Below, piece by piece: positions 24,919-33,126 of a stretch of 64,000 nt of DNA. Source of the stretch: Kitasatospora aureofaciens. Its GTDB lineage: Bacteria > Actinomycetota > Actinomycetes > Streptomycetales > Streptomycetaceae. Below the pieces are notes generated by a model, which did no database searches, was not told the origin of the DNA, and worked only from the letters and a program-made list of their open reading frames with translations. The stretch is from positions 341,169 through 405,168 of the forward strand of contig JODU01000012.1 of assembly GCA_000720845.1 (NCBI GenBank), read 5' to 3'. Position 1 is the first letter of the stretch. Each line of letters begins with the position of its first letter. Position numbers and translations under genes: made by a program.

Positions 24919-25755
24919 ATGAAGCTTCGCAAGGTCTCCGCCGCCTCGGCCGCCGTGCTCGCCCTCGCTCTGACCGCCACCGCGTGCGGCGGCGACGACA
25001 AGGACAGCGGTTCCTCCGGCGGTGACGGCAAGAAGATCACCATCGGTATCAAGTTCGACCAGCCGGGCCTCGGCCAGAAGACCCCGGACGGCTACGCGGG
25101 CTTCGACGTGGACGTCGCCACGTACGTCGCCAAGAAGCTCGGCTACACCGAGGACCAGATCGAGTGGAAGGAGTCGAAGAGCGCCGACCGCGAGACCATG
25201 CTGCAGCGCGGTGACGTCGACTTCATCGCCGCCACGTACTCGATCACCCCCGAGCGCTCGGAGAAGGTCGACTTCGCCGGTCCCTACCTGCTCGCCCACC
25301 AGGACGTGCTGCTCCGCGCCGACGACGACAAGATCAAGTCGCCGGAGGACCTGAACAAGGCGAAGCTCTGCTCGGTCACCGGTTCGACCTCGGCGCAGAA
25401 CATCAAGGACAAGCTGGCCCCCAAGGCCCAGCTCCAGCCCTACCCGACGTACTCGGCCTGTCTGCCCGGCCTGCAGAACGGTGCCATCGACGCGCTGACC
25501 ACGGACGACTCGATCCTCGCGGGTTACGCCTCCCAGTCGCAGTTCAAGGGCAAGTTCAAGCTCGGCGGCTTCAAGCTGACGAACGAGAACTACGGCATCG
25601 GCGTCAAGAAGGGCAGCGACCTCAAGAACAAGATCAACGACGCGCTCGAGGCCATGGTCGCCGACGGTGCCTGGGACAAGGCCGTCAAGGACAACTTCGG
25701 CCCGGCCAACTACAAGAACGAGCCGGCGCCGAAGATCGGCGACATCAAGAGCTGA
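24919..25755 (+). CDS. gluB: Glutamate-binding lipoprotein
   Basis: 278 aa. Signal peptide with lipobox LTATAC, then a Gly/Ser/Asp linker and a family 3 periplasmic binding domain (IGIKFDQPGLGQKTPDGYAG, FDVDVATYVAKKLG, TYSITPERSEKVDFAGPYL). AAAGG precedes ATG 24919; an in-frame ATG at 24910 overlaps that site and is less likely. It is the extracellular receptor of the importer. A strong hairpin sits between it and gluC. The 125 bp before it contain several TGATC-like iterations (24857-24899) of unknown meaning. Confidence 0.93.
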   Translation: MKLRKVSAASAAVLALALTATACGGDDKDSGSSGGDGKKITIGIKFDQPGLGQKTPDGYAGFDVDVATYVAKKLGYTEDQIEWKESKSADRETMLQRGDVDFIAATYSITPERSEKVDFAGPYLLAHQDVLLRADDDKIKSPEDLNKAKLCSVTGSTSAQNIKDKLAPKAQLQPYPTYSACLPGLQNGAIDALTTDDSILAGYASQSQFKGKFKLGGFKLTNENYGIGVKKGSDLKNKINDALEAMVADGAWDKAVKDNFGPANYKNEPAPKIGDIKS

Positions 25756-25770
25756 GGCCGGGCCTGACAA

Positions 25771-25802
25771 GGTGCGCCGCCCCACGACAGGGGCGGCGCA
25801 CC
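25771..25802 (+). terminator. Intra-operon hairpin between gluB and gluC
   Basis: A perfect 13-bp stem (GGTGCGCCGCCCC with its complement) and six-base loop begin 15 bp after the gluB stop. It may end part of the transcripts or protect the gluB mRNA 3' end, giving more binding protein than permease. Confidence 0.75.
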
Positions 25803-25839
25803 GGGGCGGGCATCCCTACACGCGGAAGCGCGGGAGATC

Positions 25840-26508
25840 GTGTTCGACTTTCTTCAGGATTACGACCTGGCGGGAGCCGTCTGGACGACAGTGCAGCTCG
25901 CTGTGCTCTCGGCCATCGGCTCCCTGATCTGGGGCACCTTGCTGGCCGCCATGCGGGTCGGCCCGGTTCCGTTGATGCGCGCTTTCGGAACCGCGTACGT
26001 GAACATCGTGCGGAACATCCCGTTGACGGTGATCATTCTGTTCGCGTCGCTGGGACTGAACCAGACGCTGGGGGTCACCCTCGGCGGAGGAAATGACTTC
26101 GAGACGATCAACTTCCGGCTCGCGGTCCTGGGCCTGATCCTCTACACGTCGTCGTTCGTGTGCGAGGCGCTGCGTTCCGGCATCAACACGGTGCCGGTCG
26201 GCCAGGCGGAGGCGGCCCGGGCCCTCGGCCTGAGCTTCGGCCAGGTGCTCCGGCTGGTTGTTCTGCCACAGGCGTTCCGCTCGTCCGTCGTTCCGCTGGC
26301 GAACGTGCTGATCGCGCTGATCAAGAACACCACGGTCGCCGCCGCCATCGGTGTGGCGGAGACGGCGCTGCTGATGAAGGAGATGATCGAGAACGAGGCG
26401 CAGCTGCTGCTCATCTCCGCGGTCATCGCACTCGTGTTCGTGGTGTTGACGCTGCCGACCGGCCTGATCCTCGGCTGGGTGGGCAAGAAGGTGGCGGTGA
26501 AGCGATGA
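25840..26508 (+). CDS. gluC: Glutamate ABC transporter permease
   Basis: 222 aa with five predicted membrane helices. The HisM-type permease motif is present (VCEALRSGINTVPVGQAEAARALGLSF, given here in part), with the EAA loop contacting GluA. It starts at GTG 25840. Its last codons overlap the gluD start (ATGA), so both permeases are translated together. Confidence 0.92.
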   Translation: MFDFLQDYDLAGAVWTTVQLAVLSAIGSLIWGTLLAAMRVGPVPLMRAFGTAYVNIVRNIPLTVIILFASLGLNQTLGVTLGGGNDFETINFRLAVLGLILYTSSFVCEALRSGINTVPVGQAEAARALGLSFGQVLRLVVLPQAFRSSVVPLANVLIALIKNTTVAAAIGVAETALLMKEMIENEAQLLLISAVIALVFVVLTLPTGLILGWVGKKVAVKR

Positions 26509-27392
26509 GCTCGGTCCTCTATGACGCCCAGGGCCCCCGTGCCAAGCGTCGCAACGTCCTCTTCACGGTCGTCTTCCTGGTCGCCTTCGCCGCCCTGCTG
26601 TGGTGGGTGTTCAGCACCCTCAACGACAAGGGCCAGCTGGAGTGGGCCCTGTGGAAGCCGTTCTTCACCAGCACCGAGGCGTGGTCGACGTACATCTGGC
26701 CGGGTCTGCAGAACACCCTGAAGGCCGCGGTCCTCGCGGTGGTCATCGCCCTGCCGCTCGGCGCGGCACTGGGCATCGCCCGCCTCTCCGACCATGCCTG
26801 GGTCCGGGTTCCGGCCGCGGTCGTGGTCGAGTTCTTCCGGTCCATCCCCGTGCTGGTCCTGATGATCTTCGGCCTCGCGCTGTTCGCCGAGTACACGAAC
26901 GTCAGCTCGGACGACCGCCCGCTGTACGCCGTCGTCACCGGCCTGGTGCTGTACAACGCCTCGGTCCTCGCCGAGATCGTCCGGTCCGGCATCCTGGCCC
27001 TCCCCAAGGGGCAGGGCGAGGGCGCGATGGCGATCGGACTCCGCAAGGGTCAGGTCATGCGGCTGATCCTGCTGCCGCAGGCGGTCACGGCGATGCTGCC
27101 GGCCATCGTCAGCCAGCTCGTCGTGATCCTCAAGGACACCGCGCTCGGCGGCGCCATCCTCACCTTCCCCGAACTGCTCGCGTCGGCCAACACGATGAGC
27201 GGCTTCTACGGCGCCAACGTGATCGCCAGCTACACCGTGGTCGCCGTGATCTACATCGCGCTCAACTTCGCCCTCACCACCTTCGCGAGCTGGCTGGAGC
27301 GCCGGCTGCGGCGGGCGAAGAAGTCGACCGGTGCGGTACTGAGCGCGGACGACGTGGAGACAGCCGACGCCGGAACGGTCGGCAAGATCTGA
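26505..27392 (+). CDS. gluD: Glutamate ABC transporter permease
   Basis: 295 aa. The N-terminus has a basic cytoplasmic leader and a membrane helix; the HisM-like domain carries the EAA loop in ALPKGQGEGAMAIGLRKGQ. A polar C-terminal tail of about 35 residues is present. The ATG at 26505 overlaps the gluC stop. It forms a heterodimer with GluC. A terminator follows the stop. Confidence 0.92.
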   Translation: MSSVLYDAQGPRAKRRNVLFTVVFLVAFAALLWWVFSTLNDKGQLEWALWKPFFTSTEAWSTYIWPGLQNTLKAAVLAVVIALPLGAALGIARLSDHAWVRVPAAVVVEFFRSIPVLVLMIFGLALFAEYTNVSSDDRPLYAVVTGLVLYNASVLAEIVRSGILALPKGQGEGAMAIGLRKGQVMRLILLPQAVTAMLPAIVSQLVVILKDTALGGAILTFPELLASANTMSGFYGANVIASYTVVAVIYIALNFALTTFASWLERRLRRAKKSTGAVLSADDVETADAGTVGKI

Positions 27393-27440
27393 CACAGCTG
27401 ACACCCGGTCATCTCGTATGACCGACGACCGGCCAACGAC

Positions 27441-27470
27441 GGAGGCCGTGGCATGATCGCCACGGCCTCC
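27441..27470 (+). terminator. Terminator of gluABCD
   Basis: A perfect 12-bp stem, GGAGGCCGTGGC and its complement, with six-base loop. An ATG in its loop (27453) begins an apparent extension of the next gene but is not used here. Confidence 0.8.
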
Positions 27471-27590
27471 GTCGCGCTTGACGCAAGCACCGGCAATAGG
27501 TTGCATACGTTCTGTGACCGTGCACCCTGCTCCAATGTCCTGTTCACCCACGTCCCCCGGGACACCGCCACGGGCAGGGGGCGCCGCACC

Positions 27591-29219
27591 GTGGACCCGG
27601 TGATCATCACCGGAGCGGGGCCCGTCGGGCTCACGCTCGCCCTGGCGCTGGCGCGGCAGGAGGTGCCCTGTGTCGTCCTCGACGAGGGCCCGGGCAAGGA
27701 CGAACCACGCCCCGCGCGCACCGTCGTCCTGCGCGAGGAGGCGGTCGCACTCGTCGAGCGGCTGACCGGCGCACCGCTGACGGGGCTGGGTTCGCGTTGG
27801 GCCGGATGGCGGTCGATGCGGCGCAAGCAGGTGACGCGTGAGGTCGTCTTCGGCGACGCCGAACCGGCGCCCCTGCACATCGCCCAGCACGAGCTGACCG
27901 GAGTCCTGCGCACGGCCCTCGCCCACGAGCGTCTGGTCAAGGTCGCCGTGGACAGCCGACTGGACGGCATCGAGCAGGAGAAGTCCGGTGTCACGGCCCA
28001 CACCCGCGGCCCCGCCGGCACCTGGTGGCGCGGCAGCTACCTGGTCGGCTGCGACGGCCCCCGCTCCACCGTCCGCAAGCTCCAGGACATCCGCTTCCCC
28101 GGCCGTACGGCGGTGGAACGATACGCCGTCGCCGCACTGCGCACCGAACTCCCGTGGACCGACGAGGCACTGCTCCACCGCATGCCGCCGTGGCGGACAA
28201 CCGGGCCGTGGGCCGGTGAGGTGGTCGGCCGCCCGCTGCCGGACGGCGTGTGGCGCCTGGACTGGCTGCTGCCGCCCGGCAAGGACCTGGTCACCCCCGA
28301 ACTGCTGGTGAACCGGGTCCGCGAGACCCTCACCGGATGGGCGGCCGACGGTTCGACCCCGGCATACGAACTCCTCGACACCGGCGTCCACACGGTCCAC
28401 CACCGCCTCGCCCGCCGCTGGCGGGTGGGCCGCGTGCTGCTCGCCGGGGACGCGGCACACCTGCTGGGCGCGCTGGGCACGCAGGGCCTGGAGGAGGGAC
28501 TGCTGGACGCCGACAACCTCGCCTGGAAGCTGGCCCTGGCCTGGCACCACGGGCCGCGCGAGGCGCTGCTCGACAGCTACCAGGAGGAGCGGCGGGCGGC
28601 GATCTCCGCGCGGCTGCGCGCCGCCGACCAGCTGCTCCCGCTGCTGCGCGGCGGCGGCGGACTGCGTTCCTACGTCCCCGGCGCGGCCCGCGGCAACGAC
28701 GTGCTGCTGACGGACGGTCACCTCGGGCGCGGGACACTGGGCGCGCCGGGGACCTACGCCGACTCGCCCCTCGCGCCCGAGAACCTCGCCGGTGAGGTGT
28801 CCGTGGGCACGCCGCCCGGGACGCCCGTCACCGATGTGCGGGTCACGGCGGAGGACGGCACCTTCGTACGGCTGCGGGACCGGCTGGGGCGCGGGGCGCT
28901 GCTGGTGGTGCTGATCGCGCCGGGGACCGGGGTGTGGGAGCGCAAGCACTGGGTGACGGCCGGGATCATGCCCCGGCTGGCGGCGGCGGTGACGGCGCTG
29001 CCCCACCGTGCCGAGTTGCTGGTCACCGAGAGCTATCCCGGTGCCGCGGCGCACACGGTGCTGCTGGTGCGACCCGACGGCCACCTGGTCACGGCGCTGA
29101 ACGGGGTACGTCCCGCCGACCTCTACGCGGCCGCGGAGAGCGCGCTGGGCGGGGCGACGGCGGGGGCCGCGACGGAGGAGGCCGAGGAGGGCGCGGGAGC
29201 GGCGGCCGGGTCGCGTTGA
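27591..29219 (+). CDS. FAD-dependent aromatic-type monooxygenase
   Basis: 542 aa. The p-hydroxybenzoate hydroxylase-like fold has the dinucleotide motif IITGAGPVGLTLALALARQ, the DG motif VGCDGPRSTVRKLQ and the GD motif VLLAGDAAHLLGALGTQG. A C-terminal thioredoxin-like domain typical of phenol-hydroxylase relatives follows. I chose GTG 27591 because homologues begin a few residues before the GxGxxG motif and because the first ATG lies inside the gluD terminator. The Gly/Ala/Glu tail is low-complexity. The substrate is unknown. Confidence 0.85.
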   Translation: MDPVIITGAGPVGLTLALALARQEVPCVVLDEGPGKDEPRPARTVVLREEAVALVERLTGAPLTGLGSRWAGWRSMRRKQVTREVVFGDAEPAPLHIAQHELTGVLRTALAHERLVKVAVDSRLDGIEQEKSGVTAHTRGPAGTWWRGSYLVGCDGPRSTVRKLQDIRFPGRTAVERYAVAALRTELPWTDEALLHRMPPWRTTGPWAGEVVGRPLPDGVWRLDWLLPPGKDLVTPELLVNRVRETLTGWAADGSTPAYELLDTGVHTVHHRLARRWRVGRVLLAGDAAHLLGALGTQGLEEGLLDADNLAWKLALAWHHGPREALLDSYQEERRAAISARLRAADQLLPLLRGGGGLRSYVPGAARGNDVLLTDGHLGRGTLGAPGTYADSPLAPENLAGEVSVGTPPGTPVTDVRVTAEDGTFVRLRDRLGRGALLVVLIAPGTGVWERKHWVTAGIMPRLAAAVTALPHRAELLVTESYPGAAAHTVLLVRPDGHLVTALNGVRPADLYAAAESALGGATAGAATEEAEEGAGAAAGSR

Positions 29220-29327
29220 GCGGGGCGCCCGCCCCCTCTCCCCGGCCGACCGCCGTCGGTCCCCGGCCTTCTGCCTCCTGCCTCCGGTCACCGGCGGTGC
29301 GTGCACTGTCCGCATGGTGACGCTGAG

Positions 29328-29356
29328 TTGACCGGTTCGCACCGTCATGGTCTACT
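29328..29356 (+). promoter_or_regulatory. Candidate promoter of the cysteine leader operon
   Basis: TTGACC (29328-29333), a 17-bp spacer and TCTACT (29351-29356) would start transcription at about 29363-29364, the first base of a GTG codon that opens the leader ORF. The -35 is good; the -10 is imperfect. Confidence 0.5.
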
Positions 29357-29363
29357 CCGGATC

Positions 29364-29450
29364 GTGACTGACACCTGTGTGCGCCTGTGGCGGAGGGTCC
29401 ATATGGACCTCGTCCGCTATGCGGGCTGCGTGTGTCGTCCGTCCTGCTGA
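29364..29450 (+). CDS. Cysteine-rich leader peptide upstream of cysteine dioxygenase
   Basis: 28 codons from GTG 29364 to TGA 29448-29450. The C-terminal part reads RRVHMDLVRYAGCVCRPSC, with three cysteines in its last nine residues and the RRxHxDLxR motif of the short putative leader peptides of Streptomyces. An internal ATG at 29403 has GGAGGG five bases upstream and would give a 15-residue form. Polycysteine leader ORFs in actinobacteria are known to act as cysteine-responsive attenuators, some of them leaderless. Slow translation of the Cys codons (TGC, TGT, TGC just before the stop) would set access to the downstream dioxygenase start at 29533. The space between holds a 7-bp GC stem (29471-29477 with 29498-29504) but no clear terminator. 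Confidence 0.72.
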   Translation: MTDTCVRLWRRVHMDLVRYAGCVCRPSC

Positions 29451-29532
29451 ATTCGCCTTCCCCCTTCTTCGCGCGCGCCGCCGCTCGGACGTGCCGCCGC
29501 GCGCTCCCTCGCGAACTCCCAGGACGGTACCC

Positions 29533-30075
29533 GTGTCCCTCCCCTCCTCTTCTCCCGTCTCCACCGACCCGGCTCCCACGGCCGCGCCGACCCAGGCCGA
29601 GCTCCTCGACTTCGTACGGCGTGCCGCAGCCGACGCCGAACTGATCGCCTCCCTGCCGCTCGACCCCGAGGGCCGCACCTGGGTGCGGCTGGCCGGGCCG
29701 AGCGGCAGCGAGGCCTGGCTGATCGGCTGGCCGCCCGGCACGGGCACCGGCTGGCACGACCACGCCGACTCCGTGGGCGCCTTCGTCACGGCCGCGGGCG
29801 AGCTGAAGGAGAACGCGCTCGCCGCCCGGCTGCCCACCGACGGCTGGAAGACCCTCGAACTCAGCGAAGGTGTGGACCGGCAACGCCGGCTGACCGTCGG
29901 CAAGGGGCGCGCCTTCGGCCGGCACCACGTGCACGAGGTCCTCAACGAGTCGACCGACTACCACGCGGTGTCCGTGCACGCCTACTATCCGCCCCTGCCG
30001 CAGATCCGCCGCTACAGCCGCAGCGGGCAGATCCTGCGCCTGGAGCAGGTCGAGCGCCCGCAGGACTGGCAGTGA
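29533..30075 (+). CDS. Cysteine dioxygenase type I
   Basis: 180 aa. Cupin-fold iron enzyme oxidising cysteine to cysteine sulfinate. The metal-binding histidines are visible as His75 and His77 in GTGWHDHADS and in HHVH at 131-134. It starts at GTG 29533 with AGGACGG eight bases upstream; the long N-terminal extension in the open frame belongs to the leader region. The stop overlaps the start of the rhodanese gene (GTGA). The operon is probably induced by excess cysteine through the leader ORF. Confidence 0.92.
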   Translation: MSLPSSSPVSTDPAPTAAPTQAELLDFVRRAAADAELIASLPLDPEGRTWVRLAGPSGSEAWLIGWPPGTGTGWHDHADSVGAFVTAAGELKENALAARLPTDGWKTLELSEGVDRQRRLTVGKGRAFGRHHVHEVLNESTDYHAVSVHAYYPPLPQIRRYSRSGQILRLEQVERPQDWQ

Positions 30076-30473
30076 GCGGGCCCACGGGCATCGACGCCCT
30101 GCTGGAGCGCGTACGGGCCGGATACCTGCGGATCGCACCGGATGAGGCGTACGACGCCGCCGAGGCCGGCACGGCGCTGCTGGTCGACATCCGGTACGCC
30201 GCTCTGCGCGAGCGGGACGGCCTGATCCCCGGCGCCCTGGTGGTCGAGCGCAACGAACTGGAATGGCGTCTGGACCCGCAGGGCAGCCATCGGCTTCCCG
30301 AGGCCACGGACCACGACGTGCGGGTGGTCGTGGTGTGCGACGAGGGTTACGCCTCCACTCTGGCGGCGGAGTCCCTGCACCGTCTGGGGCTGCACCGGGC
30401 CACCGATCTGATCGGCGGCTTCCAGGCCTGGCGCGCGGCAGGCCTGCCGGTGGCCGCCGCACCGTCCCAGTAG
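30072..30473 (+). CDS. Rhodanese-like sulfurtransferase
   Basis: 133 aa, a single rhodanese domain with active-site Cys in CDEGYASTLAAESL and the conserved LIGGFQAW loop. LLVDIRYAALRERDGLIPGA is the N-terminal rhodanese motif. It starts at GTG 30072, overlapping the dioxygenase stop by four bases. It likely handles sulfane sulfur produced in cysteine degradation. The following 230 bp to recX hold no gene I can support. Confidence 0.9.
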   Translation: MSGPTGIDALLERVRAGYLRIAPDEAYDAAEAGTALLVDIRYAALRERDGLIPGALVVERNELEWRLDPQGSHRLPEATDHDVRVVVVCDEGYASTLAAESLHRLGLHRATDLIGGFQAWRAAGLPVAAAPSQ

Positions 30474-30706
30474 TCGGCGGGGCAGTACGGGGGTGCCGTG
30501 TCTGCCTCGCTCCTCGGTGACCCGGCGGACCGGGGTGGGGCCGCTCTTCTTCGTCCGCGGGGTCCGGATCGGGGGTGGGCCCGCGCACGGCGAGGCCCGG
30601 CCCGTTTTCGGGGTGCTTTTGGAGGCTGGCCGCGCGGGTCCCCTGTGCGGTCTTCGCCGGCCCGCCTGCCGGGCCTGCCGCGAGTGCGCCCGGGTCGGAC
30701 GCCGGC

Positions 30707-31489
30707 TCAGAATCCCTCGTCGCCGAGGTACTCCGTGTCCTCGCCCTCCTCCTCCAGCGCCTGGCGGACCACCCGCAGGGCCATGCCCTCGGGATAGCCC
30801 TTGCGGGCCAGCATGCCCGCGAGGCGGCGCAGCCTCTTGTCGCGGTCGAGGCCCCGGGTGGCGCGCAGCTTGCGGGCGACCAGGTCGCGCGCGGTCTCCT
30901 CCTCCTGCTCGCTGTCCAGTTGGGACACCGCCGCGTCGATGAGCGTGGCGTCGACGCCCTTGGTGCGCAGCTCTCTGGCGAGGGCGCGCCTGGCCAGACC
31001 GCGGCCGTGATGCCGTGACTCCACCCAGGCCTCCGCGAAGGCGCCGTCGTTGATCAGGCCGACCTCCTCGAACCTGGACAGCACCTCTTCCGCGGCCTCG
31101 TCCGGGATCTCCCGCTTGCGCAGCGCGTCGGCCAGTTGACTGCGGGTGCGCGGGGTCCCGGTGAGCAGGCGCAGGCAGATCGCCCGTGCCTGCTCGACCG
31201 GGTCCCGCGGAGGCTCCCCCTTCTCGGCCCTCGACGAGGAAGTGGCACCTCCGTCTCCGGCGGACGGCTCCGCACGTTCGCGTCTGCGCCGCCCGCGCGC
31301 GCCGCCCGTCCCGCGGCCCCGCCCGCCGCCGTGGCGCGCCTCGCCGTCACCGTGACGCGCCACGCCGTCCTCGCGGGGACCCACGGCGGAGGGGTCCGTC
31401 TCGTACGGGGCCGCAGCCGCCCCGTACGCGGCGTCGCCCTGCCCGGCGGGGCCGCTCGTGTACCCGGCCCAGTCGGTTCGTCGGGTCAC
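30707..31489 (-). CDS. recX: Recombination regulator RecX
   Basis: 260 aa. RecX modulates RecA filaments. The first 100 residues are a low-complexity Gly/Arg-rich extension; the conserved tri-helical repeats begin at ARAICLRLLTGTPRTRSQL and continue with INDGAFAEAWVESRHHGRGL and RKGYPEGMALRVVRQAL. GTG 31489 lies three bases after the recA stop, the usual recA-recX arrangement, so it is co-transcribed and coupled. Confidence 0.93.
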   Translation of the reverse strand: MTRRTDWAGYTSGPAGQGDAAYGAAAAPYETDPSAVGPREDGVARHGDGEARHGGGRGRGTGGARGRRRRERAEPSAGDGGATSSSRAEKGEPPRDPVEQARAICLRLLTGTPRTRSQLADALRKREIPDEAAEEVLSRFEEVGLINDGAFAEAWVESRHHGRGLARRALARELRTKGVDATLIDAAVSQLDSEQEEETARDLVARKLRATRGLDRDKRLRRLAGMLARKGYPEGMALRVVRQALEEEGEDTEYLGDEGF

Positions 31490-31492
31490 GGG

Positions 31493-32620
31493 TCAGCTCT
31501 TGGCTGCCGCGGCCTTGGACTTGGTGGCCTTGGCGGTCGTCGGCGCGGGCACCGCGGGGGCGGCGTCGGCCGTGACGGCGGCGGAGGCGGCGTCCGCGCC
31601 GGGCTCGGTGACCGGTTCCTCGGGACGCACGCCGACGCCCAGCTTCTCCTTGATCTTCTTCTCGATCTCGTTGGCCAGGTCGGGGTTGTCCTTCAGGAAG
31701 TTGCGCGCGTTCTCCTTGCCCTGGCCGAGCTGGTCGCCCTCGTACGTGTACCAGGCTCCGGCCTTGCGGACGAAGCCGTGCTCCACGCCCATGTCGATCA
31801 GACCACCCTCGCGGCTGATGCCGTGGCCGTACAGGATGTCGAACTCGGCCTGCTTGAAGGGCGGCGCGACCTTGTTCTTGACGACCTTGCAGCGGGTGCG
31901 GTTGCCGACCGCGTCCGTGCCGTCCTTCAGTGTCTCGATGCGGCGGATGTCGATGCGCACGGAGGCGTAGAACTTCAGCGCCCGGCCACCGGTCGTGGTC
32001 TCCGGGGAGCCGAACATCACGCCGATCTTCTCGCGGAGCTGGTTGATGAAGATCGCGGTGGTCTTGGACTGGTTGAGCGCACTGGTGATCTTCCGCAGGG
32101 CCTGGCTCATCAGCCGGGCCTGCAGACCGACGTGGCTGTCGCCCATCTCGCCCTCGATCTCCGCGCGCGGCACGAGCGCGGCGACGGAGTCGATGACGAT
32201 GAGGTCGAGGGCGCCGGAGCGGACCAGCATGTCCACGATCTCCAGGGCCTGCTCGCCGTTGTCCGGCTGGGAGAGGATCAGGTTGTCGATGTCGACGCCG
32301 AGCTTCTTGGCGTATTCGGGGTCGAGGGCGTGCTCGGCGTCCACGAACGCGACCTGGCCGCCGGCCTTCTGGGCGTTCGCCACCGCGTGCAGGGTCAGGG
32401 TCGTCTTGCCCGAGGACTCGGGGCCGTAGACCTCCACGACTCGGCCGCGCGGGAGGCCGCCGACGCCGAGGGCCACGTCGAGCGCGGTCGACCCGGTCGG
32501 GATGACCTCGATGGGCTCGTTCGGCCGCTCGCCCATGCGCATGACCGCGCCCTTGCCGAACTGCCGTTCAATCTGTGCGAGCGCGGCGTCCAGGGCCTTC
32601 TCGCGGTCGGTTCCTGCCAT
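31493..32620 (-). CDS. recA: Recombinase RecA
   Basis: 375 aa. Homologous recombination and SOS coprotease. P-loop GPESSGKTTL, VFVDAEHALDP-type segment (AFVDAEHALDPEYAKKLGV), L1/L2 region with SALNQSKTTAIFINQLREK and GGRALKFYASVR are intact. The acidic/Ala-rich C-terminal tail ending ATKSKAAAAKS is typical of Streptomyces. ATG 32620 has GGTGGA upstream. It is controlled by an SOS box and a PafBC-type promoter (separate entries). Confidence 0.98.
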   Translation of the reverse strand: MAGTDREKALDAALAQIERQFGKGAVMRMGERPNEPIEVIPTGSTALDVALGVGGLPRGRVVEVYGPESSGKTTLTLHAVANAQKAGGQVAFVDAEHALDPEYAKKLGVDIDNLILSQPDNGEQALEIVDMLVRSGALDLIVIDSVAALVPRAEIEGEMGDSHVGLQARLMSQALRKITSALNQSKTTAIFINQLREKIGVMFGSPETTTGGRALKFYASVRIDIRRIETLKDGTDAVGNRTRCKVVKNKVAPPFKQAEFDILYGHGISREGGLIDMGVEHGFVRKAGAWYTYEGDQLGQGKENARNFLKDNPDLANEIEKKIKEKLGVGVRPEEPVTEPGADAASAAVTADAAPAVPAPTTAKATKSKAAAAKS

Positions 32621-32663
32621 GGGTTCCACCCGGTTTGCTTGATTCGATCGCTTCACGTCAAAG

Positions 32664-32686
32664 ACGCTAATGCCTGCCACTGACAA
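32664..32686 (-). promoter_or_regulatory. PafBC-type (RecA-NDp) promoter of recA
   Basis: On the minus strand TTGTCAGTG, an 8-base spacer and TAGCGT match the published RecA-NDp element TTGTCRGTG-N8-TAN3T bound by the PafBC activator in actinobacteria. The predicted start is near 32657, 37 bases before the recA ATG. Confidence 0.85.
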
Positions 32687-32784
32687 TGGGCCCCGATGAG
32701 GGTCCGGCCTGTGGATAACTCGGGTGCATCTCCCCCCGAACCCACTCGAATCACCCGTCACGAGCCCCGCCGGAGCCTCCATAA

Positions 32785-32796
32785 GAATGGATGTTC
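32785..32796 (-). promoter_or_regulatory. LexA (SOS) box of recA
   Basis: GAACATCCATTC on the minus strand, preceded by TCG, is the imperfect GAAC-N4-GTTC box reported for Streptomyces recA. It lies about 100 bp upstream of the PafBC-type promoter. Confidence 0.82.
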
Positions 32797-32909
32797 GATT
32801 TTCGTGTCAAGCGCACCACGCGGCACTTCCGAGCGTACGACCCCGGGTCGGCGAACCAGGTGGTTGGATGCGGATGCGACACCGGGAGCGGGGACGAGAG
32901 GGGGACGGC

Positions 32910-33110
32910 GTGGCCAAGGTGAGCATCGGTCTCGACGCCGAACTGGTGGTGGAAGTGATGGTCCTGGCCGGTGTCGGCTCACCCCAGGACGCCGTCGAGG
33001 CGGTGGTGCGGGACTACATCGCCCGCGGTCACCGCACCGAGACCCGCACCGGGTCCAAGGACCGCGGCCTGCGGGAGATCGACGCCAAGCCCCAGGAGCC
33101 GCAGGGCTAG
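32910..33110 (+). CDS. Small VapB-like (ribbon-helix-helix-type) protein
   Basis: 66 aa. AKVSIGLDAELVVEVMVLAG then SPQDAVEAVVRDYIARG is the VapB-like antitoxin pattern; the tail is basic and polar. GTG 32910 follows GAGGGGG at eight bases. It is divergent from recA and has no toxin gene beside it, so it may be a DNA-binding orphan rather than half of a toxin-antitoxin pair. Confidence 0.75.
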   Translation: MAKVSIGLDAELVVEVMVLAGVGSPQDAVEAVVRDYIARGHRTETRTGSKDRGLREIDAKPQEPQG

Positions 33111-33126
33111 GAGGGCCCGCCGCGCC

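Noticed and set aside
27453..27590. N-terminal extension of the FAD monooxygenase from ATG 27453
   Set aside because: The ATG lies in the loop of the gluABCD terminator and the extension lacks family similarity; GTG 27591 precedes the FAD motif directly.
26142..29348. A 1068-codon open frame antisense to the glutamate permeases and FAD monooxygenase
   Set aside because: The plus strand holds well-supported genes with family motifs throughout.
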